DNA of 64,000 nucleotides from Williamsia sp. 1135 (GTDB taxonomy: Bacteria; Actinomycetota; Actinomycetes; Mycobacteriales; Mycobacteriaceae). Shown here one piece after another: positions 25,038 through 33,846 of the stretch. The notes under the pieces are model-generated. The model saw nothing but the letters and a program-made list of their open reading frames with translations. It was not told where the DNA came from and ran no database searches. Numbering within the stretch: position 1 is the stretch's first letter; every line of letters starts with the position of its first letter. The stretch lies in the NCBI RefSeq assembly GCF_002095395.1, contig NZ_MJEI01000099.1, positions 1-64,000 on the forward strand, given 5' to 3'. Position numbers and translations under genes: made by a program.

Positions 25038-26803
25038 TGCTCCCGCAGCTCAAGGCCCGAGCCAGCGACAATAGCGGCCAGGTTGTAGCCAGGCATTTTG
25101 AGCTGCCGCTCGTGGTTGGGAAGCACGGTTGAGCGAGGGTAGTCGGCATGACTGTCGCCACCTTCGCGATGAACACCGGTGAGGTCTGTCCCTTCACCGG
25201 ACGATAACTGAACAAAGTCTTCATTGCTTGCTGGGTCGCCGCCGAACAATCCGGATCCGGCAATCAGATCACCATCAATTCCGATGACGTAAGCGTCGCC
25301 TTTATCCAATCCCAACTGTTCTGGACCAACTGCTGATGACCAAGGTGCGGCGACGATCTCACCTAATCCGGGCGACCCGTAAAATACCGCCTCGTCGACG
25401 CCGGCACCCTGAGAAGATTGGAGCGCGTAAGAAGTCGCCACGGACCCGTACGAATGGCCTAGTGCAACAATACGCGGGTCCGCGGTTTCCGCCGCCGCGT
25501 CGAGTCCTTGATAGAAAGTTGCCAGTGGCCGGGCTGCGTCGCGCGCTTTGGTTTCACTGGTCACATCGCTATACCCTCTCTGCGCGTCGAAGTTTCCTTG
25601 GCCGGTGCTATTTGGTGTGTCGTAGCCAATCCAGGCGACCGTAGAAACGGTCGTGTTTTTGCCCGCCCAGTCGAGCTGCCGTTCCGCCTCGTTTTTCAGG
25701 TTGGAAGCCTCGTCGATCATTCCGCCAAGGCTTCCGTTGACTGTCGTACCAAATCCGGGGGTGGTCACCGAGATATTGTCCGCTGTGTCAGGGTTGCCAA
25801 CAGCCACTGCGGCGTGGCCTCGTTCTCCGCTTGTCATGTCAAGAACCAGCAGCTTCAAATCGCGTGGTCTGTCGGGTGTTTCCGGGTTCCCGTCGGATAT
25901 CGTTTTCGCGAGCTCTGTCTCAACCGCATCCAGATCCTTTAGCTTCTGCTCCACATACCAGAGTGCTGCGTCCTCATTCGTGAACGTGCCGCCGAAGATA
26001 TTGTCGTCGATGTTGTCTTGCAACCGTTTACGTTCTGCTTCCAGTCGGGCCCTCTCGACGGGGATCATCGCTCGGTTGGCCTTGTCGCGAACTGCGGCCG
26101 GAATGCCGTCGACGTTGCCGACCCATCCGGGATGTTGGGATAGGACGTAGTTTTGCTGCTCAGGCGACAGCGCGTCCCAGTACTCTTTGGCCTCCAGCGG
26201 CGTCAGTTGTGGTGCCGGCGGATCTGTTGTGAGACTTCCTTGTTCGCGACCGGTCTTCTTGATGTCTTCGGTGGACGTGGCGTCACCGGCGGTTATCTCG
26301 CCCGATGCAGCCTTGTGCAGTACGGCAGTCGCATCGGAATCGACGTCGGCGGCCTGCGTGATCAAGGCGCGCGCGGCTGTCTCGATCTGCAACTCCGCGC
26401 GCTTCAATCCTTCGATTTCGTCGGCTTCTTTACCGGCTGTGCTGTAGGTGACCTGCCCGTCGTCGTGCAGCATCATCTGGTTCGCCGCGGCATCGCTCTC
26501 GAGCTTCTTCAGCTCGGCCTGCAAATGCTCTACTGCGACTTCTGTCTGTCGCGCGAGTTCCTGCACCGCGCTGACCGTCGCAATTTCGTCGGAGAGGTCA
26601 TCGGCGGTGATGGTGAACTTTTGCCTCGCCGCGTGAACCGATTCGCCCTGCCAGCCCGGCAACTGGCCGATTGACTGCAGCTTTGATTTGACGTCCGTGA
26701 GCGTGTCCCCTCGACTCGACAGCGTCGTCTGCAACGTGGACAGTCCCGCGACGTCCCACGCACGAATATCCCCCAGGTCCAATTCGCCCCCTCGAACGAC
26801 CAA
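25034..26803 (-). CDS. large alpha/beta-hydrolase (DUF1023) with N-terminal WXG-like helical region
   Basis: 589 residues. The N-terminal about 150 residues are helical (WDVAGLSTLQTTLSSRGDTL, LPGWQGESVHAARQKF) like WXG100-fused effectors, a central part carries LTPLEAKEYWDALSPEQQNYV common in TPR-repeat-region proteins, and the C-terminal half is a DUF1023 alpha/beta hydrolase: nucleophile elbow ALGHSYGSVATSY near residue 450, with GIDGDLIAG and GGDSHADYPR as candidates for the acid and His. No signal peptide, so type VII export is the likely route. Divergent from a small EspC-like gene across 67 bp and coupled to a membrane-anchored partner downstream. Confidence 0.8.
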   Translation of the reverse strand: MVVRGGELDLGDIRAWDVAGLSTLQTTLSSRGDTLTDVKSKLQSIGQLPGWQGESVHAARQKFTITADDLSDEIATVSAVQELARQTEVAVEHLQAELKKLESDAAANQMMLHDDGQVTYSTAGKEADEIEGLKRAELQIETAARALITQAADVDSDATAVLHKAASGEITAGDATSTEDIKKTGREQGSLTTDPPAPQLTPLEAKEYWDALSPEQQNYVLSQHPGWVGNVDGIPAAVRDKANRAMIPVERARLEAERKRLQDNIDDNIFGGTFTNEDAALWYVEQKLKDLDAVETELAKTISDGNPETPDRPRDLKLLVLDMTSGERGHAAVAVGNPDTADNISVTTPGFGTTVNGSLGGMIDEASNLKNEAERQLDWAGKNTTVSTVAWIGYDTPNSTGQGNFDAQRGYSDVTSETKARDAARPLATFYQGLDAAAETADPRIVALGHSYGSVATSYALQSSQGAGVDEAVFYGSPGLGEIVAAPWSSAVGPEQLGLDKGDAYVIGIDGDLIAGSGLFGGDPASNEDFVQLSSGEGTDLTGVHREGGDSHADYPRSTVLPNHERQLKMPGYNLAAIVAGSGLELREQ

Positions 26804-26870
26804 GCCACGACACTCGGTGTGGCGGACATTAGCCTAGGGTATTGCTCGGGGAGTCAAGCGAGGGGGAGCT

Positions 26871-27212
26871 GTGTCTGAAGATTTGCGCGTGTCAATCGAA
26901 GATGTCATGACCGCGGCGACGATGACAGTGCAGGCTGGGTTGCTGGCCGACGACGAGCTGTCCGCGGGCGAGACAAAGATCAATACTGGCGGTGCAGACT
27001 CGTTCCGTGGGACTGCAAACGGGGCTCTGGGGGAGTTCACCACCTACCTGAGCAAACGGCGACAGTCTTTGGACTTGGCGGTGGATGACATCGTGCAGGG
27101 CCTGCGGGGAGCCGCCATCGCTCTCGGCACCGCCGATCAGGATGCGGGGGAACAGCTTCGGCTGGTCGCGAAACATGCTTCCGCACAAAGAAGCTCGGTT
27201 CTGGATCTTTAG
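26871..27212 (+). CDS. WXG100/EspC-like small helical protein
   Basis: 113 residues starting at GTG 26871 with GAGGGGGAG just upstream. All-alpha, no signal peptide: MSEDLRVSIEDVMTAATMTV, FRGTANGALGEFTTYLSKRR, AVDDIVQGLRGAAIALGTAD, similar in length and composition to ESX-secreted helper proteins. It is divergent from the large hydrolase gene, which is unusual because partners are normally in tandem. A long hairpin at 27230-27292 ends the transcript. Confidence 0.65.
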   Translation: MSEDLRVSIEDVMTAATMTVQAGLLADDELSAGETKINTGGADSFRGTANGALGEFTTYLSKRRQSLDLAVDDIVQGLRGAAIALGTADQDAGEQLRLVAKHASAQRSSVLDL

Positions 27213-27229
27213 CGCACAAGTGTCACCAG

Positions 27230-27292
27230 ATTCGGCCCCCTGCGTGGGCGTCGAGGGACATATGCCCTCGAGTGGTCCAGGCGGGGCCGAAT
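27230..27292 (+). terminator. two-step hairpin after the WXG-like gene
   Basis: Outer stem ATTCGGCCCC (27230-27239) with GGGGCCGAAT (27283-27292) and inner stem TCGAGGG (27251-27257) with CCCTCGA (27265-27271). It begins 17 bp after the stop. There is no T run, so it may be a Rho-linked or bidirectional stop. Confidence 0.6.
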
Positions 27293-27320
27293 GTGGTGGG
27301 CATAACGTCTGTTGCACAAC

Positions 27321-27354
27321 AAAACCCGGCCCACCTCGAAAGGCCGACCGGGTT
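27321..27354 (-). terminator. Rho-independent terminator of the sulfurtransferase operon
   Basis: On the minus strand AACCCGG (from 27354) pairs with CCGGGTT (27323-27329 region) and is followed by TTTTGTTGT. GGCC/GGCC extends the stem inwards. It lies 15-48 bp after the sseC stop at 27369. Confidence 0.75.
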
Positions 27355-27368
27355 CTGCAGTGGAGTTC

Positions 27369-27674
27369 TTACTTGCTGACGACCACGTCGTGCTCGTGGA
27401 CTCCGGCACCCTCTGGATGCACGGTGACGTCGCCGTTGCCGGTCGACGACAGGGCGCGCAGCGTCCAGGTGCCCGGAGCGGCGAAGAAGCGGAAGTCACC
27501 CGTACCGCTGGCGACAACCTCGGCGGTGAACTCGCCGGTCTTGTCGAGCAGCCGCACGAACGCGCCGGCCACCGGGTTGCCGTCGGTGTCGAGCACCTGA
27601 CCGGTCAACACGGTCTCTTTCTCGGTATCAACACCGGCGGGCAGTTTCTGACCCTGTTTAGGCGCAGCACACAT
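27369..27674 (-). CDS. sseC: DUF1416 sulfur-metabolism-linked protein SseC
   Basis: 101 residues from ATG 27674 (MCAAPKQGQKLPAGVDTEKE). A short N-terminal Cys segment is followed by a carboxypeptidase-regulatory-like beta sandwich: TVLTGQVLDTDGNPVAGAFVRLLD, DFRFFAAPGTWTLRALS. This is the DUF1416 family paired with thiosulfate sulfurtransferase in mycobacteria (SseC next to CysA2). It starts 5 bp after the sulfurtransferase stop, so the two are one operon. Precise role unknown; Cys2 is a possible sulfur carrier, which is inference. Confidence 0.9.
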   Translation of the reverse strand: MCAAPKQGQKLPAGVDTEKETVLTGQVLDTDGNPVAGAFVRLLDKTGEFTAEVVASGTGDFRFFAAPGTWTLRALSSTGNGDVTVHPEGAGVHEHDVVVSK

Positions 27675-27679
27675 ATTAT

Positions 27680-28513
27680 TTACTCTCCCAGTTCGATCGG
27701 GGCGCCGACGAGTGAGCCGTATTCGACCCAGCTGCCGTCGTAGTTCTTGACATTGGTCTTGCCGAGGATCTGATCGAGGACGAACCACGTGTGGCTCGAA
27801 CGCTCGCCGATACGGCAGTATGCGATGGTTTCTTTGCTCTCGTCAAATCCCTTGTCGGCGTAGAGCTTTGTGAGATCGTCGTCCGACTTGAAGGTGCCGT
27901 CCTCGTTGGCGGTGGTGCTCCACGGGATGTTGATGGCTCCGGGGATGTGGCCCTTCTGCTGAGCCTGCTCCTGCGGGAGGTGGGCCGGCGCGAGGATCTT
28001 GCCCGAGAACTCATCTGGGCTACGCACGTCGACGAGGTTCTTGCTGCCGATGGCGTTGATGACCTCGTCGCGGAAGGCGCGGATGTCGTTGTTGGGTGCC
28101 TCTGCCTTGTAGGTGGCGGCAGGTAGGTTGACCTCGTCCTTCGACAGCGGGCGGCCGTCGAGTTCCCACTTCTTGCGGCCGCCGTCGATCAGCTTGACGT
28201 CCTTGTGGCCGTACAGCTTGAAGTACCAGTACGCGTATGCGGCGAACCAGTTGTTGTTGCCGCCGTACAGGACAACGGTGTCGTCGTTCGAAACGCCCTT
28301 GGCCGAGAGCAGCTCGGAGAACTGTTCCTGGTTCAGGAAGTCGCGACGGACCCCGTCCTGCAGGTCCTTGCGCCAGTCGAGGCGGATGGCGCCTTCGATG
28401 TGGCCGCCCTCGTACGCCGAGGTGTCCTCGTCGACCTCGATGAAGACGGTCTTGTCTGCTTTCAGGTTCTGCTCAGCCCAGTCGGCGCTGACCAGGACAT
28501 CGGAGCGAGCCAT
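27680..28513 (-). CDS. cysA: thiosulfate sulfurtransferase (CysA2/rhodanese type)
   Basis: 277 residues from ATG 28513 (MARSDVLVSADWAEQNLKAD), the same length and closely the same sequence as M. tuberculosis CysA2. Two rhodanese domains; the catalytic Cys is in the second, IAYCRIGERSSHTWFVL. VVLYGGNNNWFAAYAYWYFK and VDVRSPDEFSGKILAPAHLP are family hallmarks. It moves sulfane sulfur from thiosulfate to cyanide or a thiol acceptor. Ribosome site AAAGGA upstream. A cysteine-rich leader peptide gene lies about 150 bp upstream on the same strand, pointing to cysteine-responsive attenuation. A longer frame from 28684 is not used. Confidence 0.95.
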   Translation of the reverse strand: MARSDVLVSADWAEQNLKADKTVFIEVDEDTSAYEGGHIEGAIRLDWRKDLQDGVRRDFLNQEQFSELLSAKGVSNDDTVVLYGGNNNWFAAYAYWYFKLYGHKDVKLIDGGRKKWELDGRPLSKDEVNLPAATYKAEAPNNDIRAFRDEVINAIGSKNLVDVRSPDEFSGKILAPAHLPQEQAQQKGHIPGAINIPWSTTANEDGTFKSDDDLTKLYADKGFDESKETIAYCRIGERSSHTWFVLDQILGKTNVKNYDGSWVEYGSLVGAPIELGE

Positions 28514-28640
28514 GGTTTTCCTTTCGTTGGGGGTGCGGCAGTGAGAGACCGCGATGAAGATACAGCTGTGGGTGCTTGCTGGGGCGCAAAGTGATCGCCT
28601 GGAGCCAGAAGATGCGACCAGGGGTGCGCGCCGGATGCGA

Positions 28641-28657
28641 CCGCAGAAGAACTGCGG
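28641..28657 (-). promoter_or_regulatory. hairpin between the Cys leader and cysA
   Basis: CCGCAG and CTGCGG form a 6-bp stem with a 5-base loop 9 bases after the leader-peptide stop codon. It could be part of the attenuator that follows translation of the cysteine leader; other pairings in the 150-nt leader were not excluded. Confidence 0.4.
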
Positions 28658-28665
28658 AACCGCCG

Positions 28666-28752
28666 TTACCGGCTCAGACAGCAACAGTTGGCGATGCGAC
28701 AGAAGTCGATCGCCCGGCGACGTGTGAGCATCAACTCACGGCCCAGTTGCAT
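28666..28752 (-). CDS. cysteine-rich leader peptide upstream of cysA
   Basis: 28 codons from ATG 28752: MQLGRELMLTRRRAIDFCRI followed by eight residues that include three consecutive Cys codons (28678-28686) close to the stop; another Cys is at residue 18. TACGCT (28760-28765 on the complement) lies 7 nt before the ATG, so the message is probably leaderless. In mycobacteria, poly-Cys small ORFs upstream of sulfur genes including cysA2 act as cysteine-sensing attenuators: ribosome stalling when Cys-tRNA is scarce opens expression downstream. Arrangement here is the same. Confidence 0.8.
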   Translation of the reverse strand: MQLGRELMLTRRRAIDFCRIANCCCLSR

Positions 28753-28786
28753 GGCAGTCAGCGTACCGCAGCGAAATCGGACCCGA

Positions 28787-29599
28787 TCACGACCCTGGCA
28801 GGAAGTCCCGCGCGGTCACCACGAGCGGTTTCGGCTCCCCGTCGACGACCACATCGCTGCCCTGACTGGCCGCGGAGACGGCCCGCAGCGACCAGGGCAA
28901 CGGCAACACCGGCAGCGTTTGACTGAACTGCGCCAGCACGAAGGGAACCTCGGCGTCGGCGACGTCGCTCTCCACGTGATCGGCCGACCCCGAATACAGG
29001 GAGGTGGCGTCGATCCGCAGGGCGCCGTCACGCACGGACAGATCAGCCGAGACGCTGACCCTTTCCCGCTGCGGTGCAGTGGTGTGACCGGAATTACCCT
29101 TATCGGGCAAATTGACCGTTCCGGTCAGAACGATGCCTTTGTCGCTCGACAGGATCCCGTCGCCCGGCCCGCCGCCACCTGCCTTGTCCTCGGGTGCGGG
29201 AGTAGTCACGGTGAGGTCCTCGATGCCGAGAAACCGGCCGAGGTTGACCGAATCGATCTTCAGGGACCCGGTCACCTCGTCCACCCGGAGCTGGGTCGAC
29301 TCGGTGATCACCCAGTCACCCCCGATCCGGTGCACCCCCGACAGTCGCGAGCGAAGGTCTCCACGTCGTCCCTCGCCCAGGTCAGTGCCCCTTGCGGTGA
29401 TGCCGATCTGCTCGTAGTCGTCACCGGCCGCCTGCGCGATGAACGGGAACCCGGTGATCGTCACCTCGGGGTCGAAGTCGAGGTCCGACGCCGCCCGCAG
29501 CGCCCTCGAATAACGGTATTCTGCGTAAGCCGCGACAGAGAAGTCGGCAACAGTCGCGACGCAGAGGACGATGAGCACCCCGGCGAGCAGTTTGCGCAC
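28787..29599 (-). CDS. lmeA: DUF2993 envelope protein, LmeA-like
   Basis: 270 residues from GTG 29599, preceded by GAGGGG. N-terminal signal/anchor MRKLLAGVLIVLCVATVADF, then a DUF2993 domain with FDPEVTITGFPFIAQAAGDDY as the typical motif. In mycobacteria the orthologue at this position (Rv0817c) supports lipoarabinomannan mannan-core elongation by stabilising MptA in the periplasm. Position between the sulfurtransferase locus and the winged-helix regulator is conserved, which supports orthology. Confidence 0.8.
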   Translation of the reverse strand: MRKLLAGVLIVLCVATVADFSVAAYAEYRYSRALRAASDLDFDPEVTITGFPFIAQAAGDDYEQIGITARGTDLGEGRRGDLRSRLSGVHRIGGDWVITESTQLRVDEVTGSLKIDSVNLGRFLGIEDLTVTTPAPEDKAGGGGPGDGILSSDKGIVLTGTVNLPDKGNSGHTTAPQRERVSVSADLSVRDGALRIDATSLYSGSADHVESDVADAEVPFVLAQFSQTLPVLPLPWSLRAVSAASQGSDVVVDGEPKPLVVTARDFLPGS

Positions 29600-29776
29600 C
29601 AAATCCCCTCTACACACGAAATTTGCTCGCTCGGCAACGGCGCCGGCGGAACCCTGGGCAGGTCCCCGAGAGGACTTGTTAACAGGTACTGACTGAAATG
29701 ACGCTATTCTGTCATCTATCTCGCACACGCCCGTAAGGCAGCGTACATATACGAATAATCGAGATCGGAGTGGTTT

Positions 29777-30574
29777 GTGGATCTCTTGTTGTTGACAGCC
29801 GATCCCACCCCTGAAGCCGTACTGCCGTCGTTGTCGCTGCTGGCTCATACCGTCCGCGTCGCACCCACCGAGGTGTCATCGCTGATGGAAGCCGGAAATG
29901 CTGATGTTGCCATCGTCGATGCGCGGTCAGACCTTGCCGCCGCGCGTGGCCTGTGTCGGCTCTTGGGGAGTACTGGTTCGTCTGTCCCCGTCGTTGCGGT
30001 ACTCACAGAAGGCGGCCTCGTCGCCGTCAATTCGGAATGGGGTCTGGACGACTTCCTCCTACCTGCCACGGGCCCGGCGGAACTGGATGCGCGACTGCGA
30101 CTTCTCGTCGTCCGCAGCCGTGGCGTCACTGCCGAAGAGGCCAGTGGCAAGGTCACGCTGGGCGATCTGGTCATCGACGAAGGCACGTACACGGCTCGGT
30201 TGCGAGGCCGTCCGCTCGACCTGACCTACAAGGAGTTCGAGCTCCTCAAGTATCTCGCCCAGAATGCCGGCCGGGTGTTCACCCGCGCCCAGCTGTTGCA
30301 AGAGGTGTGGGGCTACGACTTCTTCGGCGGCACCCGCACCGTGGATGTTCACGTTCGACGACTGCGGGCCAAGCTCGGGAGTGAGTACGAATCGCTGATC
30401 GGAACGGTCCGGAACGTCGGCTACAAAGCGGTCCGACCGAACCGCGGTGGTCGCGGCGGAAGCTCCGAGCCTCCCGAGGATCCGACCGACGGACCCGATC
30501 TCGACGACGTGACCGGCCCGGACGGCGTCGATTTTCCCGATCAGCAGTTCAGTTCCAGCACCAATGGGAGTTGA
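29777..30574 (+). CDS. OmpR/GlnR-type winged-helix response regulator (Rv0818-like)
   Basis: 265 residues. N-terminal receiver-like domain is degenerate: the acidic pocket is weak, although [14 protein letters not shown] keeps an Asp at the expected phosphoacceptor place. The DNA-binding domain is standard ([40 protein letters not shown]), followed by a disordered acidic/Gly tail. GlnR-type regulators are orphan and not controlled by classical phosphorylation. GGAG lies 7 nt before GTG 29777. No kinase is adjacent; mshD follows with a 10-bp overlap. Confidence 0.85.
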   Translation: MDLLLLTADPTPEAVLPSLSLLAHTVRVAPTEVSSLMEAGNADVAIVDARSDLAAARGLCRLLGSTGSSVPVVAVLTEGGLVAVNSEWGLDDFLLPATGPAELDARLRLLVVRSRGVTAEEASGKVTLGDLVIDEGTYTARLRGRPLDLTYKEFELLKYLAQNAGRVFTRAQLLQEVWGYDFFGGTRTVDVHVRRLRAKLGSEYESLIGTVRNVGYKAVRPNRGGRGGSSEPPEDPTDGPDLDDVTGPDGVDFPDQQFSSSTNGS

Positions 30575-31430
30575 GTCGACCCAGCGGGTCCGCGACATCG
30601 TCGCCGCGGCAACTCTCGCTGACAAGGTGGCACCGCTCGGTGAGCAGGCGGTCGCGGCGATCGGGCGTCCCGGAATCGCGGAGTTCACGGTGTCCAGCGG
30701 CGACGACGTTGTCGGTTACGCCAACGTGCAGCCGTCTCGCGACGGCGAACCGGCGATGATCGAACTTGTCGTCGATCCCGAGCACCGTCGGCAGGGCCAC
30801 GGAAAGCGCTTGTTGACAACGGTTCTCGGCCAGGTGCCGGATGATCGGCGAGTCTGGGCGCACGGCGATCTGCCCGCGGCGAGCGCGCTGGCAGAGGATA
30901 TGGGTCTGGCCCCGCTTCGTGAGCTGCTCCAACTGCGTCGCCCCCTCACCGATCCGCTTCCCGATCTCCTCGTACCCGACGATCTAGTCCTGCGCACCTA
31001 CGGCGGGCCGACCGACGACCCCGAGATCCTGCGGGTGAACAACGCGGCGTTCGCGTGGCACCCCGAGCAGGGTGGCTGGAGTGCCGAGCAGATCGACGAA
31101 CGTACCGGATCCGACTGGTTCGATGCGGCGGGGGTGTTCTTGGCCTTCGACGCCGCGGACCCTGAGCGACTCCTCGGGTTCCACTGGACCAAGGTGCACC
31201 CCGCGGAGGGGGACACAGCGGAATTGGGCGAGGTGTACATCGTCGGGGTGGACCCAGCCGCCCAGGGGCGGGGACTGGGCCGGATCTTGACCCTCGCGGG
31301 GCTGCATCACCTCCGCGATCTCGGTCTCGGTGAGGTCGAACTGTATGTCGAAGGCGACAACACGGCCGCGCTGAACACTTACAACAAGCTCGGATTTACC
31401 CGTTACGCCATCGATGTGGCGTACGGATAG
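30564..31430 (+). CDS. mshD: mycothiol synthase (acetyl-CoA:Cys-GlcN-Ins acetyltransferase)
   Basis: 288 residues with two tandem GNAT domains; the acetyl-CoA loops are [20 protein letters not shown] (first) and [20 protein letters not shown] (second, the catalytic half). It acetylates the cysteine amino group in the last step of mycothiol synthesis, the low-molecular-weight thiol of actinobacteria. It overlaps the regulator gene by about 10 bp and matches Rv0819 by position. Confidence 0.95.
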   Translation: MGVESTQRVRDIVAAATLADKVAPLGEQAVAAIGRPGIAEFTVSSGDDVVGYANVQPSRDGEPAMIELVVDPEHRRQGHGKRLLTTVLGQVPDDRRVWAHGDLPAASALAEDMGLAPLRELLQLRRPLTDPLPDLLVPDDLVLRTYGGPTDDPEILRVNNAAFAWHPEQGGWSAEQIDERTGSDWFDAAGVFLAFDAADPERLLGFHWTKVHPAEGDTAELGEVYIVGVDPAAQGRGLGRILTLAGLHHLRDLGLGEVELYVEGDNTAALNTYNKLGFTRYAIDVAYG

Positions 31431-31444
31431 ACCCGAACGCTGCT

Positions 31445-31531
31445 GTTCACCAGGGTTGTTCGTACGCCTGGTTGCCCGAAGGTGAACGGCGCATGTCCAC
31501 GCGGATTTTCACCTGCGCCGAACCGGTGAAT
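31445..31531 (+). promoter_or_regulatory. PHO/RegX3-type boxes upstream of pstS
   Basis: GTTCACC (31445-31451) and GGTGAAC (31481-31487) form one inverted pair; TTTCACC (31507-31513) and GGTGAAT (31525-31531) form another. GTTCACC is the heptamer bound by phosphate-responsive OmpR-type regulators (PhoP/RegX3) in actinobacteria. The rest of the 259-bp gap before pstS holds the promoter and a long untranslated leader; no other structure was recognised. Confidence 0.45.
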
Positions 31532-31689
31532 TCCGACACCCTTCAATTCATCTTCGGTTAACCATGTGTAGGTAATCCGTCCATGACCGGGCTCTAGCTT
31601 TCATCAGGTAACGCGTAAGGCGTTCGGAAACTGACGTGGCATCCCGAAATCACGAGGTGTCATGAGCAAAGCCCATGGAGGAATCTTCG

Positions 31690-32745
31690 GTGAGAATCAA
31701 GTCAAGTGGCGCCATCGTGTGTGCGGCCGCAGTAACTGCCCTGGTAATGGCCGGCTGCAGCAGCGAGGACTCTAGCGGTGGGACCATCAGCGGTGAAGGC
31801 TCGACCGCGCAGCAGAAGGCGATGGAGCACTTCCAGACGGTGGTCGCCGACAACGGCGGCGTCGTCTTGAACTACACGGGCTCGGGCTCGGGCGACGGTG
31901 TTGCCAAGTTCCTCAGCAGTGACGTCGACTTTGCCGGATCGGACTCGGCACTCAAGGACGACGAGATCACCGAAGCCAGCACCCGCTGCGGCGGCAACGA
32001 GGCCTGGAACCTCCCGATGGTCGCGGGCCCGGTTGCGATCGCCTACAACCTGGATGGCGTCGACAACCTCGTGCTCAACCCGGCGGTCCTGGCCGGAATC
32101 TTCGATTCGAAGATCACGACTTGGAACGCCCCGGAGATCGCGGCCCTGAATCCCGGTGTGACCCTGCCGAGCACGGCGATCGTGCCGGTGCACCGCAGCG
32201 ACAGCTCGGGCACCACCGACAACTTCCAGCGCTTCCTGCAGAACGCGGCTCCGCAGGCCTGGCCGTACGAGCACGACAAGGCGTTCAAGGGCCAGGGCGG
32301 CTCGGCTGCGGCCAAGTCGACCGGCGTCGGCGACACCGTGAAGAAGACGCCGGGCTCGGTCACCTACGTCGAGTGGGGCTTCGCCCAGGAGAACCAGCTC
32401 GGCGTTGCCAGCGTCGACTTCGGTGCCGGCGCGACAGAACTGACCGCCGACACCTCGGCGAAGGCGCTCGACGCGGTCACGTTCAAAGACCCCAACTCGA
32501 ACAACCTGGTCGTCGACACCGACGCGCTGTTCTCCATCAAGGAAGCAGGTGCGTACCCGCTCCTGCTGACCACGTACGAGATCGTGTGCTCGGCGGGTTA
32601 CGAAGGTGACATCCAGACGACCATCAAGGATGCCTTCACGACCATCCTGAACGAGGGCCAGGACGGCCTGTCCGACCTGGGCTACACGCCGCTGCCGGAT
32701 GCGTTCAAAGCTAAACTGCAGACGTCCATCGACGCTCTGAAGTGA
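31690..32745 (+). CDS. pstS: phosphate ABC transporter substrate-binding lipoprotein
   Basis: 351 residues from GTG 31690, chosen because GGAGGAA lies 8 nt upstream and the upstream ATG 31675 is part of that site. Lipoprotein signal ends VMAGC. Phosphate-binding motifs: YTGSGSGDGVAKFLSSDVDF near the start and VPVHRSDSSGTTDNFQRFL in the centre. Binds inorganic phosphate on the outer face of the membrane for PstCAB. First gene of pstSCAB. Confidence 0.95.
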   Translation: MRIKSSGAIVCAAAVTALVMAGCSSEDSSGGTISGEGSTAQQKAMEHFQTVVADNGGVVLNYTGSGSGDGVAKFLSSDVDFAGSDSALKDDEITEASTRCGGNEAWNLPMVAGPVAIAYNLDGVDNLVLNPAVLAGIFDSKITTWNAPEIAALNPGVTLPSTAIVPVHRSDSSGTTDNFQRFLQNAAPQAWPYEHDKAFKGQGGSAAAKSTGVGDTVKKTPGSVTYVEWGFAQENQLGVASVDFGAGATELTADTSAKALDAVTFKDPNSNNLVVDTDALFSIKEAGAYPLLLTTYEIVCSAGYEGDIQTTIKDAFTTILNEGQDGLSDLGYTPLPDAFKAKLQTSIDALK

Positions 32746-32795
32746 TCTGAGAGCGACGGGACTTCCAAGATGATTCGAAATGACGGTAGTCGAGA

Positions 32796-33845
32796 ATGAC
32801 TGAGCTCGACGATACGACGAGGGCGAAAGGGCAAATGAGCTCCTCGACGACTCAACAAGACACCACCATCGGTGGCGGACCGGCCGGACCAGACGACTCG
32901 CTGATCAAGACAGACGGATCCGCAGTTCGCCTGGGCGACCGGATCTTCCGAACACTCTCGGTGGGTTCGGGTGTCTTCATCTCGGCGATCATCGGCTTGA
33001 TCGCACTCTTCCTGATCATCCAGGCAGTCCCGTCGCTGCTCGACAACACAGCGAACTTCTTCACCTACACCGGTCCGTGGATCACCGACGGTGACATGAA
33101 GTTCGGTATCCCAGGGCTGCTCTATGCAACCCTGCTGGTGTCGTTCATCGCACTGCTGCTCGCGATGCCGGTCGCATTGGGTATCGCGATCTTCCTCACC
33201 GAGTACGCACCCCGCCGGCTGGTCAGCCCGATCTCCTACGTGATCGACCTGCTCGCCGCAGTTCCCTCCATCGTCTACGGCCTCTGGGGCATCCTCGTCC
33301 TGGGTCCGGCGCTGGTTCCGCTCAACGAGTGGCTGGTCGGCAACCTGGGCTTCCTCCCGTTCTTCCAGGAGCCCTCGCAGGTCGCGAACATGTCGACCGG
33401 TGGCACCATGCTCACGGCCGGGATCGTGCTCGCGGTCATGATCCTCCCGATCATCACCTCGGTCACCCGCGAGGTCTTCGTCCAGACCCCGGTCGGCCAC
33501 CGCGAGGCCGCACTTGCCCTCGGCGCCACCAAGTTCGAGGTCGTCCGCGTATCGGTGATCCCATTCGGGTTCTCCGGATACATCAGCGGATCGATGCTCG
33601 GTCTCGGCCGCGCGCTCGGCGAGACAATGGCTCTGCTGCTCATCATCTCGACGGTCGGACCCATCGACTTCAACCTGATGGAGAGCGGCGAGACGTTCGC
33701 CACAAAGATCGCCAACAACGCGGCGGAGTTCGACTCCCCGGCCAAAACCGGTGCCTACATCTCGGCCGGCCTGACCCTGTTCGTGCTGACCTTCATCGTC
33801 AACTCTGCAGCGCGCGCAGTCATCAGCGGACGGAAGGCCAAGTGA
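32796..33845 (+). CDS. pstC: phosphate ABC transporter permease PstC
   Basis: 349 residues, six transmembrane segments after a long hydrophilic N terminus. EAALALGATKFEVVRVSVIP is the EAA loop that contacts PstB; FLTEYAPRRLVSPISYVIDL and AAVPSIVYGLWGI are PstC hallmarks. ATG 32835 with AAGGG upstream is an alternative start that would remove 13 residues. Separated from pstS by 50 bp and from pstA by 1 bp. Confidence 0.95.
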   Translation: MTELDDTTRAKGQMSSSTTQQDTTIGGGPAGPDDSLIKTDGSAVRLGDRIFRTLSVGSGVFISAIIGLIALFLIIQAVPSLLDNTANFFTYTGPWITDGDMKFGIPGLLYATLLVSFIALLLAMPVALGIAIFLTEYAPRRLVSPISYVIDLLAAVPSIVYGLWGILVLGPALVPLNEWLVGNLGFLPFFQEPSQVANMSTGGTMLTAGIVLAVMILPIITSVTREVFVQTPVGHREAALALGATKFEVVRVSVIPFGFSGYISGSMLGLGRALGETMALLLIISTVGPIDFNLMESGETFATKIANNAAEFDSPAKTGAYISAGLTLFVLTFIVNSAARAVISGRKAK

Positions 33846-33846
33846 C

